A stretch of DNA of 64,000 nt from positions 1,116,001 through 1,180,000 of the forward strand of contig JAPWGK010000010.1 of NCBI GenBank assembly GCA_029641185.1, given 5' to 3'. The position numbers and the translations under genes are program-made. Source of the stretch: Pseudofabraea citricarpa (lineage: Eukaryota; Ascomycota; Leotiomycetes; Helotiales; Dermateaceae). Positions 22,501 to 35,718 of this stretch are shown piece by piece (within the stretch, counting starts at the first letter, position 1; each line of letters opens with the position of its first letter). Under the pieces are notes generated by a model. It had not been told where the DNA came from, made no database searches, and saw nothing but the letters and a program-made list of their open reading frames with translations.

Positions 22501-25500
22501 ATCCTCCTGGTTGTTCGAATTGATAATTGCGAATTCGCTTGCTTTAAACACCGTATCTTGCATATCAATACTCATGAGAAGAAGATGCGATAGCTCAACC
22601 ACATGAACAGGACTAAGGCCTCCCTTGCGCAAGAAATTGGTCCAATCCTTCTTGGTGTTTTTGTCGTAAATCCGATACTTGAAGTCATAAGGAAGCAAGT
22701 TCTCGAGCTCTACTGGCGCAGAGAGCCTAATCCGCATATATGGATAGATACTGGGTCAAGTTAGTAGGCTAGTTATGAATTTCTTTTCTGAGATGCTTAC
22801 CTGGTCAAAGGATTTGATTTGTCGTAGCTTGTATGCATTTGGAAATAAAATGGCGGCGTTTTGCCTCCATCCTCACCTTGACAAGTGATAGTTCTTGTGG
22901 GTCTCTTGATGAGATCCTTCCACCAAATAGTTTCAGTTGACCAAGAATATCCAAATCCTTGATCTGGCCGCACCAAAAGACTTTTCAGGAATGCAGCGCC
23001 TACAGGAGCTGGGCGACTTTCTCCAGGTGCTATTTTCTCAATCTTCAAAAGATGGCCCTCTTGGGAGTCGAAGACACCTAACTCAACTGGGATCTGTGTA
23101 TGATTCTCAACCAGTAATGGAGAGCGGAATGTGATATACTTGACATTGTCAGTACCAAGAGTCACCTCAACCATGAGACGGTGCAAGATGTTGTCCTTGC
23201 GAGGTCGAAGACTGTACAGATATTCGCCTTCGCGATTAACTGCAATTTTGTTGACGCTATCAAAACCACTCCCCTCGAGTCGAACACCTACGATGCCAGC
23301 ATTGTTCTCTGGCGACAAGTTCTCTCGCATCTTCTCCCAATCCTCAAATCTCCATGGTGCTTCGTCGCCATCTTCAAGCTTGGCTGCGGGGTTATCATCA
23401 CCTGGCAGATCTGCCCAAACGTTGATATCAAAGCCGGTGTAGTTTCGAATTTTGTAAGGTGCCTCGGTGCCGCGAGGTTTAGATAAAACATCGTCTTCTT
23501 GTGTGAGGAAATCGGCCGATTTGGATGCCAATGCAATTGTTGCGGAGGTCACTGTTACCTCGAGAATTTTGCTCGAAGTGAAGTCGATTGCCATGGTCTG
23601 CTCAGGTTCACCTGACTTTTTAGAGAAATGCTGCTCTCTTGAAACTTTCATACCTAGCTGCCAGGGCTCTATCAATGGTTCCCAGGCAGATTTCGAGAAA
23701 TTATAAATGTTGACGAACATATCAATAGAAGTGTCGACTCTCAAGTCACTTGACCAGTTGTTGGCGGTGGTAGTGAATCGTTTCACGCTGAGATCCAGAA
23801 TTGGCAATTCATGTAAATCACCAATTAGTATAACTCTCATACCATCTAGAGTTGCTGTAAGTTCCTCGGCCTTTCGGGACTGTTGAGCTACAGTAATCTG
23901 AGATTGCCGTTTTGATAACCTGCTCGGCGCCACAGTTCCTTGTTTGCTCCTCTTGGCCATGGTCGAAGCACCTTTACCACTCGCCGAGCGTTGCTTGAGG
24001 CTACCTTGCGCTTGCTTTGGTTTATCTCCCGTGGATTTTTTCTGGTCTTGGTCATCCTTGCCGGAGAGTTCAGAGGCTTTGCTCACGATCTGAAGTGCAA
24101 GTAAAATGTCCCGAAGTGATAAGCGGAGTACCAGTGGCTCAATGTCGATATGAATACTGTTTATGTCTGCTTGCGAACTATCCATCGACAGTTGTACAGA
24201 GAAATCGTCGAGTATCCTCAAGCGGCTGTCTTCGAAACGATCCATTCTGCATAAAAACATGCCCATTTTAGATACTTGAAGTGTCAAAGCATGTTGTTGG
24301 GACATAAGAATCTGCTCTGTGCCAAGAACAATAGCCTCTGAACTTGGACTAAGGGGGTTTGCGATGAGGATTATCTGAGCATCCACCACGTTGACTCGGA
24401 ACGCTATAGTCATTGCTGAGTCGCTTGACTTCGGTAAGTCTTGACTTGATGTCCTGGCAAGTGCACTGGGTCTCGTTCTTGCATTGGTCGTTATTGATTC
24501 TGTATCAGAACTGTCCATCGATTCAGAAACACTCTCTTCGATTTCTTCTGGCGTTGGAGGTTCATCAACTGCCAAACCACCAGTAACAAATGTTTGAACA
24601 GCAAAAAGATAATCCAGAGCGAAAATGATCCGTGGACTATCTACTGCGACCATTGCGATGAGATGCCGTTCTTTACCGCCAGATATAGTGACACTAGCCA
24701 TAAACTGCTGCACATCTTTGTTTGAAGATGTCATGATCTTTCTGAACTTGTTTGTCTCCCGAGTTCGGCTATCCTGAATTGTGAAAGATTGAATCAACAA
24801 TTCAGACTCTAAGGAGCCGTCAGTCATCATTCTCAGCTTGGCTTTTGTGTCGTCCAGCGAGAATTTAGATAAACTGGCTGCCTCAAGGTCACCAATTGGC
24901 TCGTCGTCTTTAGCCAGGATGAGTTCAAGGCCAATGGTATGGACATGGAATGCAAGGTCCAGTTTCGTCCAGCTCTTGGAGTCTACACCCAACTCTGGGC
25001 CAAGGTCAACAAGTGGCGCCTCTTCAGAAGGCGACTCTTGAGGTGATGCTGCCTTTGCTTTTTGCAAAGTAGTATCTGGGACAGCTTCTGTAGCATCTTC
25101 TGCGGTATCCGGGTCACCTGCGAAAGCGGCTGGCACAGACTTGGATAACTCTAGAAGAAATTTAAGCTGCGTTTGGCTGATGCGAAGATTAAAGTCGGTC
25201 ATGTTTCCTTCAATTTCAATATCAGGGCGCTTTGCACCAGCGATATGCTCCGCATAGGTCATCTGGAAACCAAGATCAACCTTGTCGATCAATTCCAGTT
25301 CCTCTGATCTATCGTCAGAGAAATTAAAATCGGAGGTCAGTCGAATGTTCCTGATTCCTGCAGACAACTTCATCGCAATGGGAGAGTCTTTGGAGTCATC
25401 TAAGGGCATAAATTTGTTCTCGGCATAAATCTCTCCAAGATATGCTGTCAGCAAGTCTCGGTGTGTGCGACCTGTAGTCATGACCCGTGGGAATACCACA

Positions 25501-28500
25501 ATGGGGGTCTTCACTGTGACATCAAACTTGATGCGACTCGTACTTTGTTGAAGCTGTGAGGCTTGGTTTGCTGCAGCTTGTCTTGCTGCATTGAAAAGAG
25601 CTTGCATCTTTCCGAATTTTACTAAGAAGTCTATGATCTTGCGGAATGGTTCCTCCAGGAAGTTAAGCTTGATTGAACCAGCCCGAAGATAAATGGAAGA
25701 ATCATAGCCTGGATAAGCTTCTTTATTCTCAGCGTCAAAAGTTTCATAGCGGAAATCTGCTAATTCATCGCCCTGGATCGTGATCAGCTGTCGCAGACTA
25801 GAGCCTTCTGATGCTCCTTGATTGATGTCATCCAGCAGAGATAAGTTGCCCAGTTTCGCTGCAATGCGCATTGTCTTTCCCATGATGAAGATTCCCACAT
25901 CAGCAGCGTTAAGAGAAAGTGTTGCCAAGCGAATACCATCATTATTGAGAATGAGTCGAATACTCTTCAGGTCGACTTTAATTCGAATGGAGCCAGAATC
26001 TGCAGGTTTTGCAGGCACGACCTCTTCCTCATCGATATCTTCGTCAATGGGGCCATCAAGCTGAGGTGCCTCTGCAACTGCGGACTCGTTTTTAGTGAAG
26101 GTGATCAATATAAAGTCCAGAAGCGTCAATAGCGTCTTCCTCGTTACAACCAAATTGATTGTTGATATTGCAACGTCGATATTAATTTCGATACCCTCGT
26201 ACTTGGGCATGAATTCTGGTGATTCCTTCTTAACAATTATGATCTTCACCCAAACAAGATCTTTTTGCTCGTCCGATTCTGTGTCACCCGAAGAGATGAT
26301 TGATTTGAACTCCGCGGAGGGGTTTTCCACGTAATCATCAACAACCACTGACCCAAGTGTTGTTTCGATAATCATATCATAAGGCCTAATGCACAGGTCT
26401 AACCCGAAATTTTGCGCAACCAATTCAACAAGAAGTTGATCTGGCTTCCGACCTTCTGGGTCACTCCTAAATAGAGAGCCTTGCAAACGTTCAACCTCAA
26501 ACTTCAGCTCAAAGTTATGCTGTTGAATTTTGAGATCATCGCTAACATTTCCGGTTGGTGCATCTTCAAAGTCTGCATCATCTTCATCGTCGGATCCGTC
26601 TTCCAGAATAACTGCTTCTTGTGCAGAGAATGGGAAAGACGTCGACGGAGCACGGTCGCGCTTGATTGATTTCCTTGAAACGGAGCTTTGGGTTCGTGGT
26701 CGTGTATTCTCAATGGCCTTTCCAACCGAGTTGCCTGGTTCAAGAATGGCTTCTGCTTCATTGAATTTAGGAATTGCCACTTCGATGATTCGCATCAAGC
26801 TTTTATACTTTTTGTCCGAAACCGAAGCATGTAAGACGGGCAAGCGCCCCGATATCCGTACCTTAGTGAGATTAGGTGCCTTCGGAATGATTGAAGTCTC
26901 AACAATGAAGTCCACATTGATTTTCTCCACGATATGGAGCGATTGACGGTCATCTCGTTCGACAAGTTGAGCTTTCGTCGCCGCGATAGATGGACCGATG
27001 AGAACCTGGGTGGAAGACAATTTGACTAAGAATTTGTCATACATCAAAGATTCAAGTTTCTTATAATCTTCTTCTGTGTAAGAATGTCTCTGCTTAGCTT
27101 GGACTTCCTTCATAGTATCCTTGTCGACAAGTTCGCTGTTGACGGTAATACGACCTGCATCGAGAATCAAGCAAATCGTCTTTTCGCTTTTGATGCTCTC
27201 TGGAATAATGATGAGTGGTGCCTGAAGATCCAATTTGGCATTGATAGTTTTATGCTCTTCCAAAGCGAATTCAAGCCCTGCCCTCGTTTGTTGTCTCAAC
27301 CCTTCAACCGTAGCCCCAGCTGTTTCCATCAACGCACCTATCGATTCCATATGCCGTTCTGGGGGCTGGAAGAATTGAACGATACCGACAAGGAAAAGTG
27401 GATTCCAGATAATCTCAAGCGGCTTGAGCTTACCAGTGACAGCCAGATCACTGGCACCATCCAGAGGGTTTTTCTCGAATTGGAACTTAAAGAACGGATC
27501 AACAGCATCCACCCCCTCTTCACTCCTGATATCCATAAGGCTTCTCGAGTCCGGAATATCGGGAGCATCCTTAACCCGCACGATCTGCTTGAATAGGCTG
27601 TCTGGCGTGGTTCCATCATTGACTCTGAGTCCGCCAAGGCTAACATCAGCGACGAAGGAGTCCGGACGTTGGAGTACTTTTGCGTTAAAGTTATCGAAGA
27701 AGAGACTGAGAACTTCGACCTCGTTATTGTGCGGGTCACGCTTCAGAGTAAAGCTTCCTGTCTTTAGAGACGCGTCAAGCTGCATCTTAACTGTATCTCG
27801 AGGCAGATCAACAGCCTCGGCAAGCGCAGTCTTCTCGTCCCAGTCAATAGCATCGTACAACTCCTTGCGTTGCTCATCAGTCATCGTGGTACTCTCGTCT
27901 TCTGTCTCTTCTTCTGGTTTTGAGCCCCATGCCCATGCGACCCAACCTTGTTTCGCCTTCGCAGTTTGAGCCTTTTGGATGCCTACATTCTCTTTTTTCA
28001 ATTGATTCTTAGCCAAAGACCGCCAGAAGCGCATAGTCTCATAGTCTAATTTCCATTCAAGCGCGTTCAGCTCGTTGACTTCATCCGTATTGAGCTGGTC
28101 TGATGGGTCATTCTTCTTCTTCTTTTTGAAGAGCTCAATGTACCTGATTCTATCGTCTCTACGCTCTTTAAAATAGCCCCAAGACCAGCGTCGATTTCGC
28201 TCATGTATTTTACTCAGTATTGCATCTCCAGCAAACTTAAGCCAAGCTCTTGGGTCTTCTTTGGGCGTGACTCCTTTTGGTTGTAGCTTCTTATATTCCT
28301 GGTGGCGTGTGAAGTAGTGGAGATAATCTACCATCATCAAAGCATCCCGATACTGGTCGTCATCCAAAATGAGTCCGATTTCATCAAAAAAGAGTGCAGA
28401 TTTCAATTTAGGCTGATCAATTTTACCTGACTTGTCCAACACAATTTGTGCTTTTCCGCTGACTGGCTTGAGGATATATTGATGTTTGGCAGTGCTTGAA

Positions 28501-29264
28501 GCCTCTCCCGACGTGATCATTTCTTTAAATCTCTCGAGCATCTCATCATGAGGGGTTTCTGTGGCACCCGGCTCTTCCACTTGTCTGCCAGACCCTAACA
28601 GCTTTGTCTCGGTATTCCAATACACAGCCAGGGAATCAAGAACGGCAATCTTATGTGTAACTCCATCCGAACCTTGCACATAGGTAGGATTCCACTGCCC
28701 GTCTGTGCTCTCGGCTCTGAACTCTTTCAAGGTGATACCGAGAGCAAAAGGATGCCCCTGCTGGGATATCGAGTCTTCATATCGAATGTGGATATTCTTC
28801 ACCGTGATCTGTAGATTGTCGACAATCTTTTCGGTCAGACTTTGTTGCATGTTTTGATTCTTTTTCTGCTCTTCGAGACTAAGACCCTCCTGGTTGCGAT
28901 CCTTCAGCATCTCAGCACTATCGAGCTTCTCAATCTTCACGGCCTGTCTTCTCCGCTCCTCTTCTTCTTCGTCCCATTCGGCATCTTCCTTCGGTGCTGC
29001 AAGTAGAAAGACATCCTCGATGAAGATCTTGATGGGAGCACTGCCAAGTTTCGTCCATGGTATCGTCAGCGTTAGCTGCCCCAGGTGTCCCTCTGCGACG
29101 TTGACAGGGAGCCTCAGTTGGTCCAAGGCCTCCCGCCGCAGTTCCAAATTCCGTAACTTTACATCGCCTGACCAGATTCCAACGTTCAATTGTTTCGGAT
29201 CGAAGTTCTTTATGTACATGCCCAAGAAGCGGTTGAGCAGCGTCGCAACGAGTCCTTCCAACAT
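19585..29264 (-). CDS. vps13: Vps13 bridge-like lipid transfer protein
   Basis: Two exons (29264-22801 and 22750-19585) separated by a 50-nt intron encode 3,209 residues, close to the 3,144 of yeast Vps13. The protein is a rod with a hydrophobic groove that moves phospholipids in bulk at contacts between ER, mitochondria, vacuole and other membranes. The N terminus MLEGLVATLLNRFLGMYIKN is the chorein motif, followed by the extended RBG region to ~1900. The VAB domain starts near YKIRNYTGFDINVWADLP (~1935). The conserved C-terminal part is DIFYEPYQGVVMSG (~2770), then an amphipathic region with repeated Gly-Ala helices, and a final PH-like domain (DVVVMLTYTRIMLIKS). I start at the second Met of MKMLEG, as in other family members. 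The frame is intact over 9.6 kb. Internal Ser/Lys-rich linkers (~1755-1800) are disordered. It is divergent with the DUF3429 gene. Confidence 0.97.
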
Positions 29265-29974
29265 CTTCAAGTCGGATTGCCGTTACCCTGGCGGGGGAGG
29301 TATTTATTGTGTGGGCCGTGGAGTTGTCATTCGCATCTGCAAGCTTCAACAGAGTACAATAACGAGGGACATATGATCCGCTAGGTCATCACTTTCGTAA
29401 AAATTCGTGTTGTGAGCAAGCTGAGGGGCTTCGTTCAGAAGGGAGGAGTGGGGCGCTATCACAATGGTGTGTTCGCTGTTCGCTGTCCGCAGCTGCGCAG
29501 AGTTTGCGAAGGTGGTAATGGAAGAGACTGGATTGTGTCTGTATTCTGTGCAGTCTCGTGCTGAACATGCAGAAATATTATTATGTGGAGGGAACAGAGG
29601 TGCGTTGTTCAGCGTTGACCAAGAATCAACAGCCACATCCCAAAATAATGTTCTGTCATGGCCGTCTGCCTGCCGTGCCACTCACTAGCGCACTTTTGGT
29701 CGCTACGTCACAGCTTTGGGTGATCGACAGAGCTCTTTTGGTCAAGGAGCTGCCAGGAACTGGAAAAAGTACCTTCTCTCCTCATTTCCCTCTTTCTTTC
29801 TGCAAGCATCTCGAAGCATCTCACTGTCAAGAATTCTACAGCCATTTTGTTGACACTCAAATTGACTTTCTAGCATCCTGCGTCATCAATTGCTCTTGGA
29901 TTGAGGCCCAAGCTGTTAAATTGCGGGGAAAGCTTCGACATAATCTTCCAGCTACCTCCCAGAGTTCACCCACG
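29265..29974. promoter_or_regulatory. Divergent promoter region between VPS13 and the DUF3429 gene
   Basis: About 700 bp separate the two start codons. A plus-strand frame extends upstream of the DUF3429 start as far as 29558, but that extension lacks conserved character and precedes a typical mitochondrial presequence, so it is treated as leader. No TATA box is obvious. Confidence 0.5.
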
Positions 29975-31229
29975 ATGCTTCGAACCACAGCAGTGCGATC
30001 ATTGCGCAACACTTTCACGAAACTCCCGACTTCAAGGTCGACTTACAGTGTAGCTACATCACAGATTAATAATGCCTCCCAACACAAAAAATTAACCAAC
30101 CGACGACCTCAAGTGTTGGCAGCCTTTCCTCGTCCGACTACAACCACACTACTATATGCCACGAAAATTGAACCTCCATACGACAGGATCGATCCGGAGG
30201 CAGAGAAGAAGATCTCAAACCAAGAAATTAAGCCACATCCAGACTTGGTTTCCTCCGGGTCATCAGTCCGGCATGTCTTTGAAGAGGGCCAAGGTCAAAA
30301 GGATGATAACGAGATGCTTGGGGGCATGAAAGCGGACATGAAGACAATTAAAGAAACGTTTGAGCTTCGCGAGGTTCCCCGAGATGCCTTATATTTGGGA
30401 GCAGCAGGCGTCCTCCCATATGCAGGAACCTCTCTTTCTACTGTCTGGTTGGCTTATGAGATTAACCATGCGGCTGCGAACCATGGTCAAAGCATACTGA
30501 TATCCCCAGATACTGCTCATCAGCTTCTGGAGTTTATAACACCCGTCCAGATTGGTTATGGCGCGGTGGTGAGTATTGGCCGTGGTAACAAACGAAGTTT
30601 GAACTAACAATCATCAGATCATATCGTTCCTCGGGGCTATCCACTGGGGCTTGGAATATGCAGAATATGGAGGCCGACATAGCTATCGCCGATACATGTA
30701 TGGTGTTATTGCGCCTGCAGTTGCATGGCCAACACTCCTGATGCCCGTTGAATATGCTCTCATTACTCAATTTGCAGCTTTCAACTTCTTGTACTTCGCT
30801 GATGCCCGAGCTACTGTCAAGGGCTGGTTTCCTCCATGGTACTCGACCTACCGTTTTGTCTTGACTTTCTTCGCTGGGGCTTCTATTGTTATCAGCTTGG
30901 TTGGACGTGGTCAGATCGTTCAGCAGGATCATTCCGCTATGAAAAATCCAGTAGACTATCTCAAGGGAGACAGGGATTCGCAATGGATAGCTCTTGAACG
31001 TGAAGAGAAAGAGAGACGCCAAGCACTTGCGAAGCAGGAAGAGGACGAAGAGACTGATGATGAGGCCGAAGAAACTGATGATGAGAGTGATGATGATGAC
31101 AGCAAGGGTGATAAGAAAGACAAGAAGAGTGGTGATAAGGGAGATGACAAAAAAGACAGCAAAGCAGATGACAAGAAGGATGGTAAGAAGGAAGAGAAGG
31201 ACGAGAAGAAGGATGATAAAAAGAAGTAA
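29975..31229 (+). CDS. DUF3429 mitochondrial inner-membrane-type protein
   Basis: Two exons (29975-30568 and 30618-31229) encode 401 residues. The start at 29975 gives MLRTTAVRSLRNTFTKLPT, an Arg/Ser/Thr-rich presequence without acidic residues, typical of mitochondrial import; the longer in-frame start at 29558 would bury it. The DUF3429 domain covers residues ~125-300 and has about four or five hydrophobic segments: LYLGAAGVLPYAGTSLSTVW, GYGAVIISFLGAIHWGLEYA, YGVIAPAVAWPTLLMPVEY, FAAFNFLYFADARA and FVLTFFAGASIVISL. The intron falls within the second segment. The last ~75 residues are an unusual Asp/Glu/Lys-rich tail built from KKD-like repeats, predicted to be disordered and probably exposed outside the membrane. 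Family members are described as inner membrane proteins of unknown function. Confidence 0.88.
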
Positions 31230-34200
31230 GTTATGTAGCCAGGCTGGCCCAGTTGTATATAAGCATCTCCTTTGTTATAATAGTTTGAGCAGCATTGGAA
31301 TTGGTACGAGCAAGAGATTCCATTTCGGATCTGAATTGAATTCATCTATTGCCGAAGTCTATCCGAAAGACACGAACCATTCCCCGAAAATGTATCCGTA
31401 ACTTTTTGAGCATTCCACGGTAGATGGAAGACGAGGCCAGGACAACCTTGATTTCTAATACGCATTCAACCTCAACTGTACGTGTGGGTAGATTAAATGC
31501 CGCAAACTATTCCAGCAAAGGAAGTGAAAACAGCCACACAGTATTCAAGCTTCGCGGACACCATCATCGCCCCCAAGTTATCGCCGATATTGTCTTCCTC
31601 CCTCCTCTCAATAAGCTGGAGTACCGGTAGGCAGGGTATGAGCAGGGCGCAAAAGAGAAGAAAGCCCACAGTTTTCTCCAAGGCGGGAAGGGTAGCCGCT
31701 GCACGATCCTTGAGACTCTTCCCCCTCCTCTCAGTACCTATCCGCCCAGTTTTCCCGATCTGGCGCGCAGGAAAGAGAGAAAAAAAAGCGGATATACCAT
31801 ATACTGGCTAGGTAGATGGTGATTTCTAACCAACACGATTTTGGGCCATTGATCGATCGGCTCTGCCCAACGCTACCCACGTGTACTTGTTGTTACAAGG
31901 TCCGAACATGTTTCGTTAGCTGGAGCGGGCAGTAGTGGTAAAATTGTCTGTCACCGAGTGGATTAATGCCCAAGTGGCGAGTTAGCGAGCGACTCGGTGT
32001 TGTTCTTGTTGTTGTTATGGTGAACTTGTTTGTTGTTCGTTATTACGAGCGACAATACCAAGACTTGAGAGTCTAGATCCTCGCATGATTTTTTCTCTCT
32101 TTACATGCGCTGTTTCTTTTGGGGGATTGATTTGGAAGCAGTAAGGGGTTGGTCTCCACCTCATGCATGAATTCTATATGTGCCTGTTCTTTAGCGGGTC
32201 AACGGGTCAAGGTCGCTTTCATGCCTCATGCCTCATGCTTCCTTGATGCTCGTTAACCAATGCTCTTTTTTGGGTAGGAGAATGCCAATCCATGCTCAGA
32301 AGTAATCGAATCCACTAAATCCTCGGCTCCTGAAAGCTCAAATCTAAGTCTAGAGAAGGTTAGTGCCCAAGTTGGAAGTTCTGCGATGGATCACGTGCGC
32401 TATATTTTGGCATTCCAAACTTCTCTCATTGGAGGCTGATTGCTTGATATTTGATCTAGAACTAGTATTTATATTTTGATCTTTATTATTTCGAATATTA
32501 ACAATAAGCTATTTAATCCAATCTCGTATCTTTACTCAAATCAAAGTTGATATAAATATTCACGCTCTTATACCAGAGACGATAAAATACATCCGGTATA
32601 CCTGACCAGCGGCTTTACGTATTAGCATTCCGCCACCTTTGGACACTTACCTAGGTATGATATCTTAGGGGGAAAGAATCTTTCCAACCCTATCATAACA
32701 TTTTCTTGCGCCTCGCGAGGCTTACACCGCTCACTAGTAGTAGCACAGCTGGAAGCTAGAACATAGAATCCCCAACAAAATCGACAAGGCCACTATTACT
32801 GGCTCGCTCCGGATTACTTATTACACTAACCAGTGACTTATTGTTCCTCTGGAAAGAGAATAATAAGTTCTTGATATCCGCATTTCTCCCGCTGGAATCA
32901 AAAGAGCAAGAACAAGCGAGAGGCAAGCTTGTTCTTGGATGCACACACGCCGTCGGCTGCATATTTCTCATTGGTTTCGGTGCTTGGACTCAGTACTCAG
33001 CAAGTAGATGTCGAGGTAAAAGGATTTTGGGGCAGTTGCCGCCAGAGTGTGCCTGAATGACTCGCGCTTTCGAATAAGTCACACCACGACATGAAAACGT
33101 CTGTTGCTTAGCGAGAGGACAAAATTCGCTCGCCACCTTGTGCGATTCATATTCCTCTTTTGGCATATTATTGGTGAAATGGGAGAGGTTTCTTTGAAAT
33201 GCTATAATACGGATCAAATACCTAAACCACAACAAGATGACGTTTATACTCCGACTCTACCTTGAGAGACGTTTTAGGATGCAGTTTAGGAGCGAGATGA
33301 ACTACATCGAGCTCAAAGAAAATTGAATACCCCTGTGACAGATGATAGTCTATGCATAGCATGAATAATCATGGCACCATGCTTGTTATCTGAGTACCGT
33401 TGCGGTCTTTGCGATGATACTCATCAACACAACAGAAACTCCGATGTAGGAGCACCAGCATCATATCCAGTTTGGATATATGTTTGAAAAAGGAAACCAG
33501 GTCCAATTGCCTGAAAGTGCTGCACAGCTGTCAAATGAAACAAGGTTCACTAAGGCCAGAAAAAGCTTGACATTCATATATCTCGGCGCCTGAAGCGAAG
33601 TACCTGATGCAGGTAGTAGTAGTAGCTCAAGCCCCAGTGCCTCACCAGCAAAAGCCAGCCCTCCTTTTCTCTTCGCACTTTCTTTTAGTGTCCCCCACAA
33701 AAGCAGGTATACCGAAAATGAAGCAGTGGTCGTTGGGCAGCGGCAACTAGTCAGTCGATCTTGAAAAGACCCTTGGCCGCGCCGCCTTGCAAAGATTGCC
33801 TTAGCGACCGGGGTATTTGGTTGTGTCGCTTGCACCAAACATCACGAGGCTTACACCGCTCCACGCGACCTTTTTTTCACACTCTCAACCTCAATGTCGT
33901 TATCTCGAAGCACACGCACACTCACTCTCGCACAAAGAAAAGTAGAAGGATTTTCGAGGCAGAGACAAGACCCCCACTTTCTTATCTTCGAGACAGAAAA
34001 CCGTTGGTTGCTGCGGAAGGAGGGTATCGTGATACATTTGCTATACGTTTGCTCGCTCCATCTCCTGCCATGTGCCCATCGTGCACTCAAGAAGCATGGC
34101 AGTAGCAGCGCCACAATCAACAAGGCGACAGAGGCTGGCAGTAAGAGCACCAGCAGTGGCAGTGACCGCAAGCAAAAGTCTTGATTGAATCCCACACGTA

Positions 34201-35260
34201 AGCACAAACCCAACAAGGCACCGTGCGTCCCCCCCCTCTCCTGTCTGCGGAACCGGTTATCTCGCGTGTGCCTGCTCTGGACATTATTTCTGCGTCGTGG
34301 GTGGTGGGTTGTGGTGCTCAGTGCTCAGTGCTCACAAGTGCCGTGCCATACATATCGAGCGGATCGACATGTACATGGAGCTACGCGCCATCCCTGCATC
34401 GAATCATTGTGTGATCTGATCAAAAGAGAAAGCCGGAGGGAAAGAGAAAAATCGTCTGACCTTGTGTCCCTAAGACAGTGTCAAAGATGGGCGCTGTGGT
34501 TTCGCTGACGCCTCACTCGAAGAAAAAACCCTGGATGTCCCGGCTGGCGGCTCACCGTCACCATATTCCCTCGACGACCACGACCACGTCCACCGTTTAC
34601 CAAGCCCGCATGGATGGCTTGTATTTAGGTTGGTTCGGGAGGGATGGCAGACTCGTGGGAAGAAGCGGAGCGGAGACAGACACAGACATAGAAACACGCG
34701 ACATGTGAGGGGTTGACTTGGTGTGGGCAAAAGTGAGTAAAGTAGCAGTGCAGGAGGACAGACACAAAATCAAGTCATTGTCTGCTTTCGGAACTTTTCT
34801 GCTTTCTTTCCTTTATAACCTTCAACTCCTGCCCCTCCCTCCCCATTTTCCATTCTCCGTTCACCTACATACCTACCTACCGAAAGTACTGGCAAATAAA
34901 TAAATCCTCCACCCAACGACAACAATAACAACAACCAGCAAGCAAGCAATAACCACGACGAAGCGATACCAAGACTTTTTCCCATCCTTCAACCCAGCCC
35001 GGTCTCCCCGTTGCCCTCCAGCCCGTCCTGTTATATACTTTCTCGGTATTCTCGGCGGATACGGGATAACATCATCAATTACCATCAGCTGAACACGCAC
35101 GCACGCACATACCAGCCTCTACGTCAACAGCAGCCCAAGAAAATAAAATAAAATAAACAACAGACACAGCCTCTTCCCCGAACATAAAATACAACCACCC
35201 CTCCACACTTTGTCGTCCATAACCAAATCACATCTCAACATCTCACTCCAAATAATAAAC
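31230..35260. other. 4-kb gene-poor region
   Basis: No convincing gene is visible. Open frames up to about 125 codons occur but have no domains and overlap on both strands. An AT-rich segment lies at 32440-32600. A 17-bp sequence (CGAGGCTTACACCGCTC) occurs twice, at 32716-32732 and 33845-33861. From about 34800 the sequence becomes strongly C/A-rich on the plus strand, as expected for a long 5' leader of the small gene at 35261. Confidence 0.5.
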
Positions 35261-35718
35261 ATGCCAACCTTCAAATCCCTCTTCACTTTCCGCACTCCCT
35301 CCTCATCTCCGCGATCCACGCCAACAACGTCGCGCAAATCCTCTATATCACACATCTCTCTCGCCATGTCCTCTCCATGCGACGAAGAGAAGGAAAAGGA
35401 AAGGCAGCAACAAGATGACATTACATTCTCTTCCAGCCTGTCATCACAAAAGGAATCCGAACAACAGACCTGGCAACGCATGCTCCTCCTGCAACAGCGC
35501 TACCACTGCTACAACTCAGCTCGCTTAGAGGCCGCCGTCGAGGCCCTGGAGCGCGGGTACACTTTAGATATGATCCCCATTCGTACGTCTCCCTCTCTTC
35601 TGCTCACACAACCCGACTCAAAACTAATACCTCAAAAGCTTCAAGAATATGTCTCGATCTCCTCAACCAGGAACTAAGAGCCCAGGTCGAGATGGACATG
35701 CAGCAAGATTACGAGTAA
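35261..35718 (+). CDS. Small orphan protein, 133 aa
   Basis: Two exons (35261-35582 and 35639-35718) join in phase. I do not recognise the product. It begins MPTFKSLFTFRTPSSSPRST, a Ser/Thr/Pro/Arg-rich segment that could be a targeting peptide or simply disordered, continues with a charged Glu/Lys/Gln stretch, and ends in a probable helical part: QQRYHCYNSARLEAAVEALE, then LDMIPIPSRICLDLLNQELR and EMDMQQDYE. The helical end is encoded across the splice junction; without splicing the frame ends in unstructured sequence, which argues that the intron is real. A long CA/CT-rich leader precedes the ATG. It may be a regulatory or mitochondrial small protein, but no function can be assigned. Confidence 0.55.

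Noticed and set aside
29558..29974. Longer N terminus of the DUF3429 protein starting at 29558
   Set aside because: The downstream Met starts a typical mitochondrial presequence, and the upstream extension has no family character.
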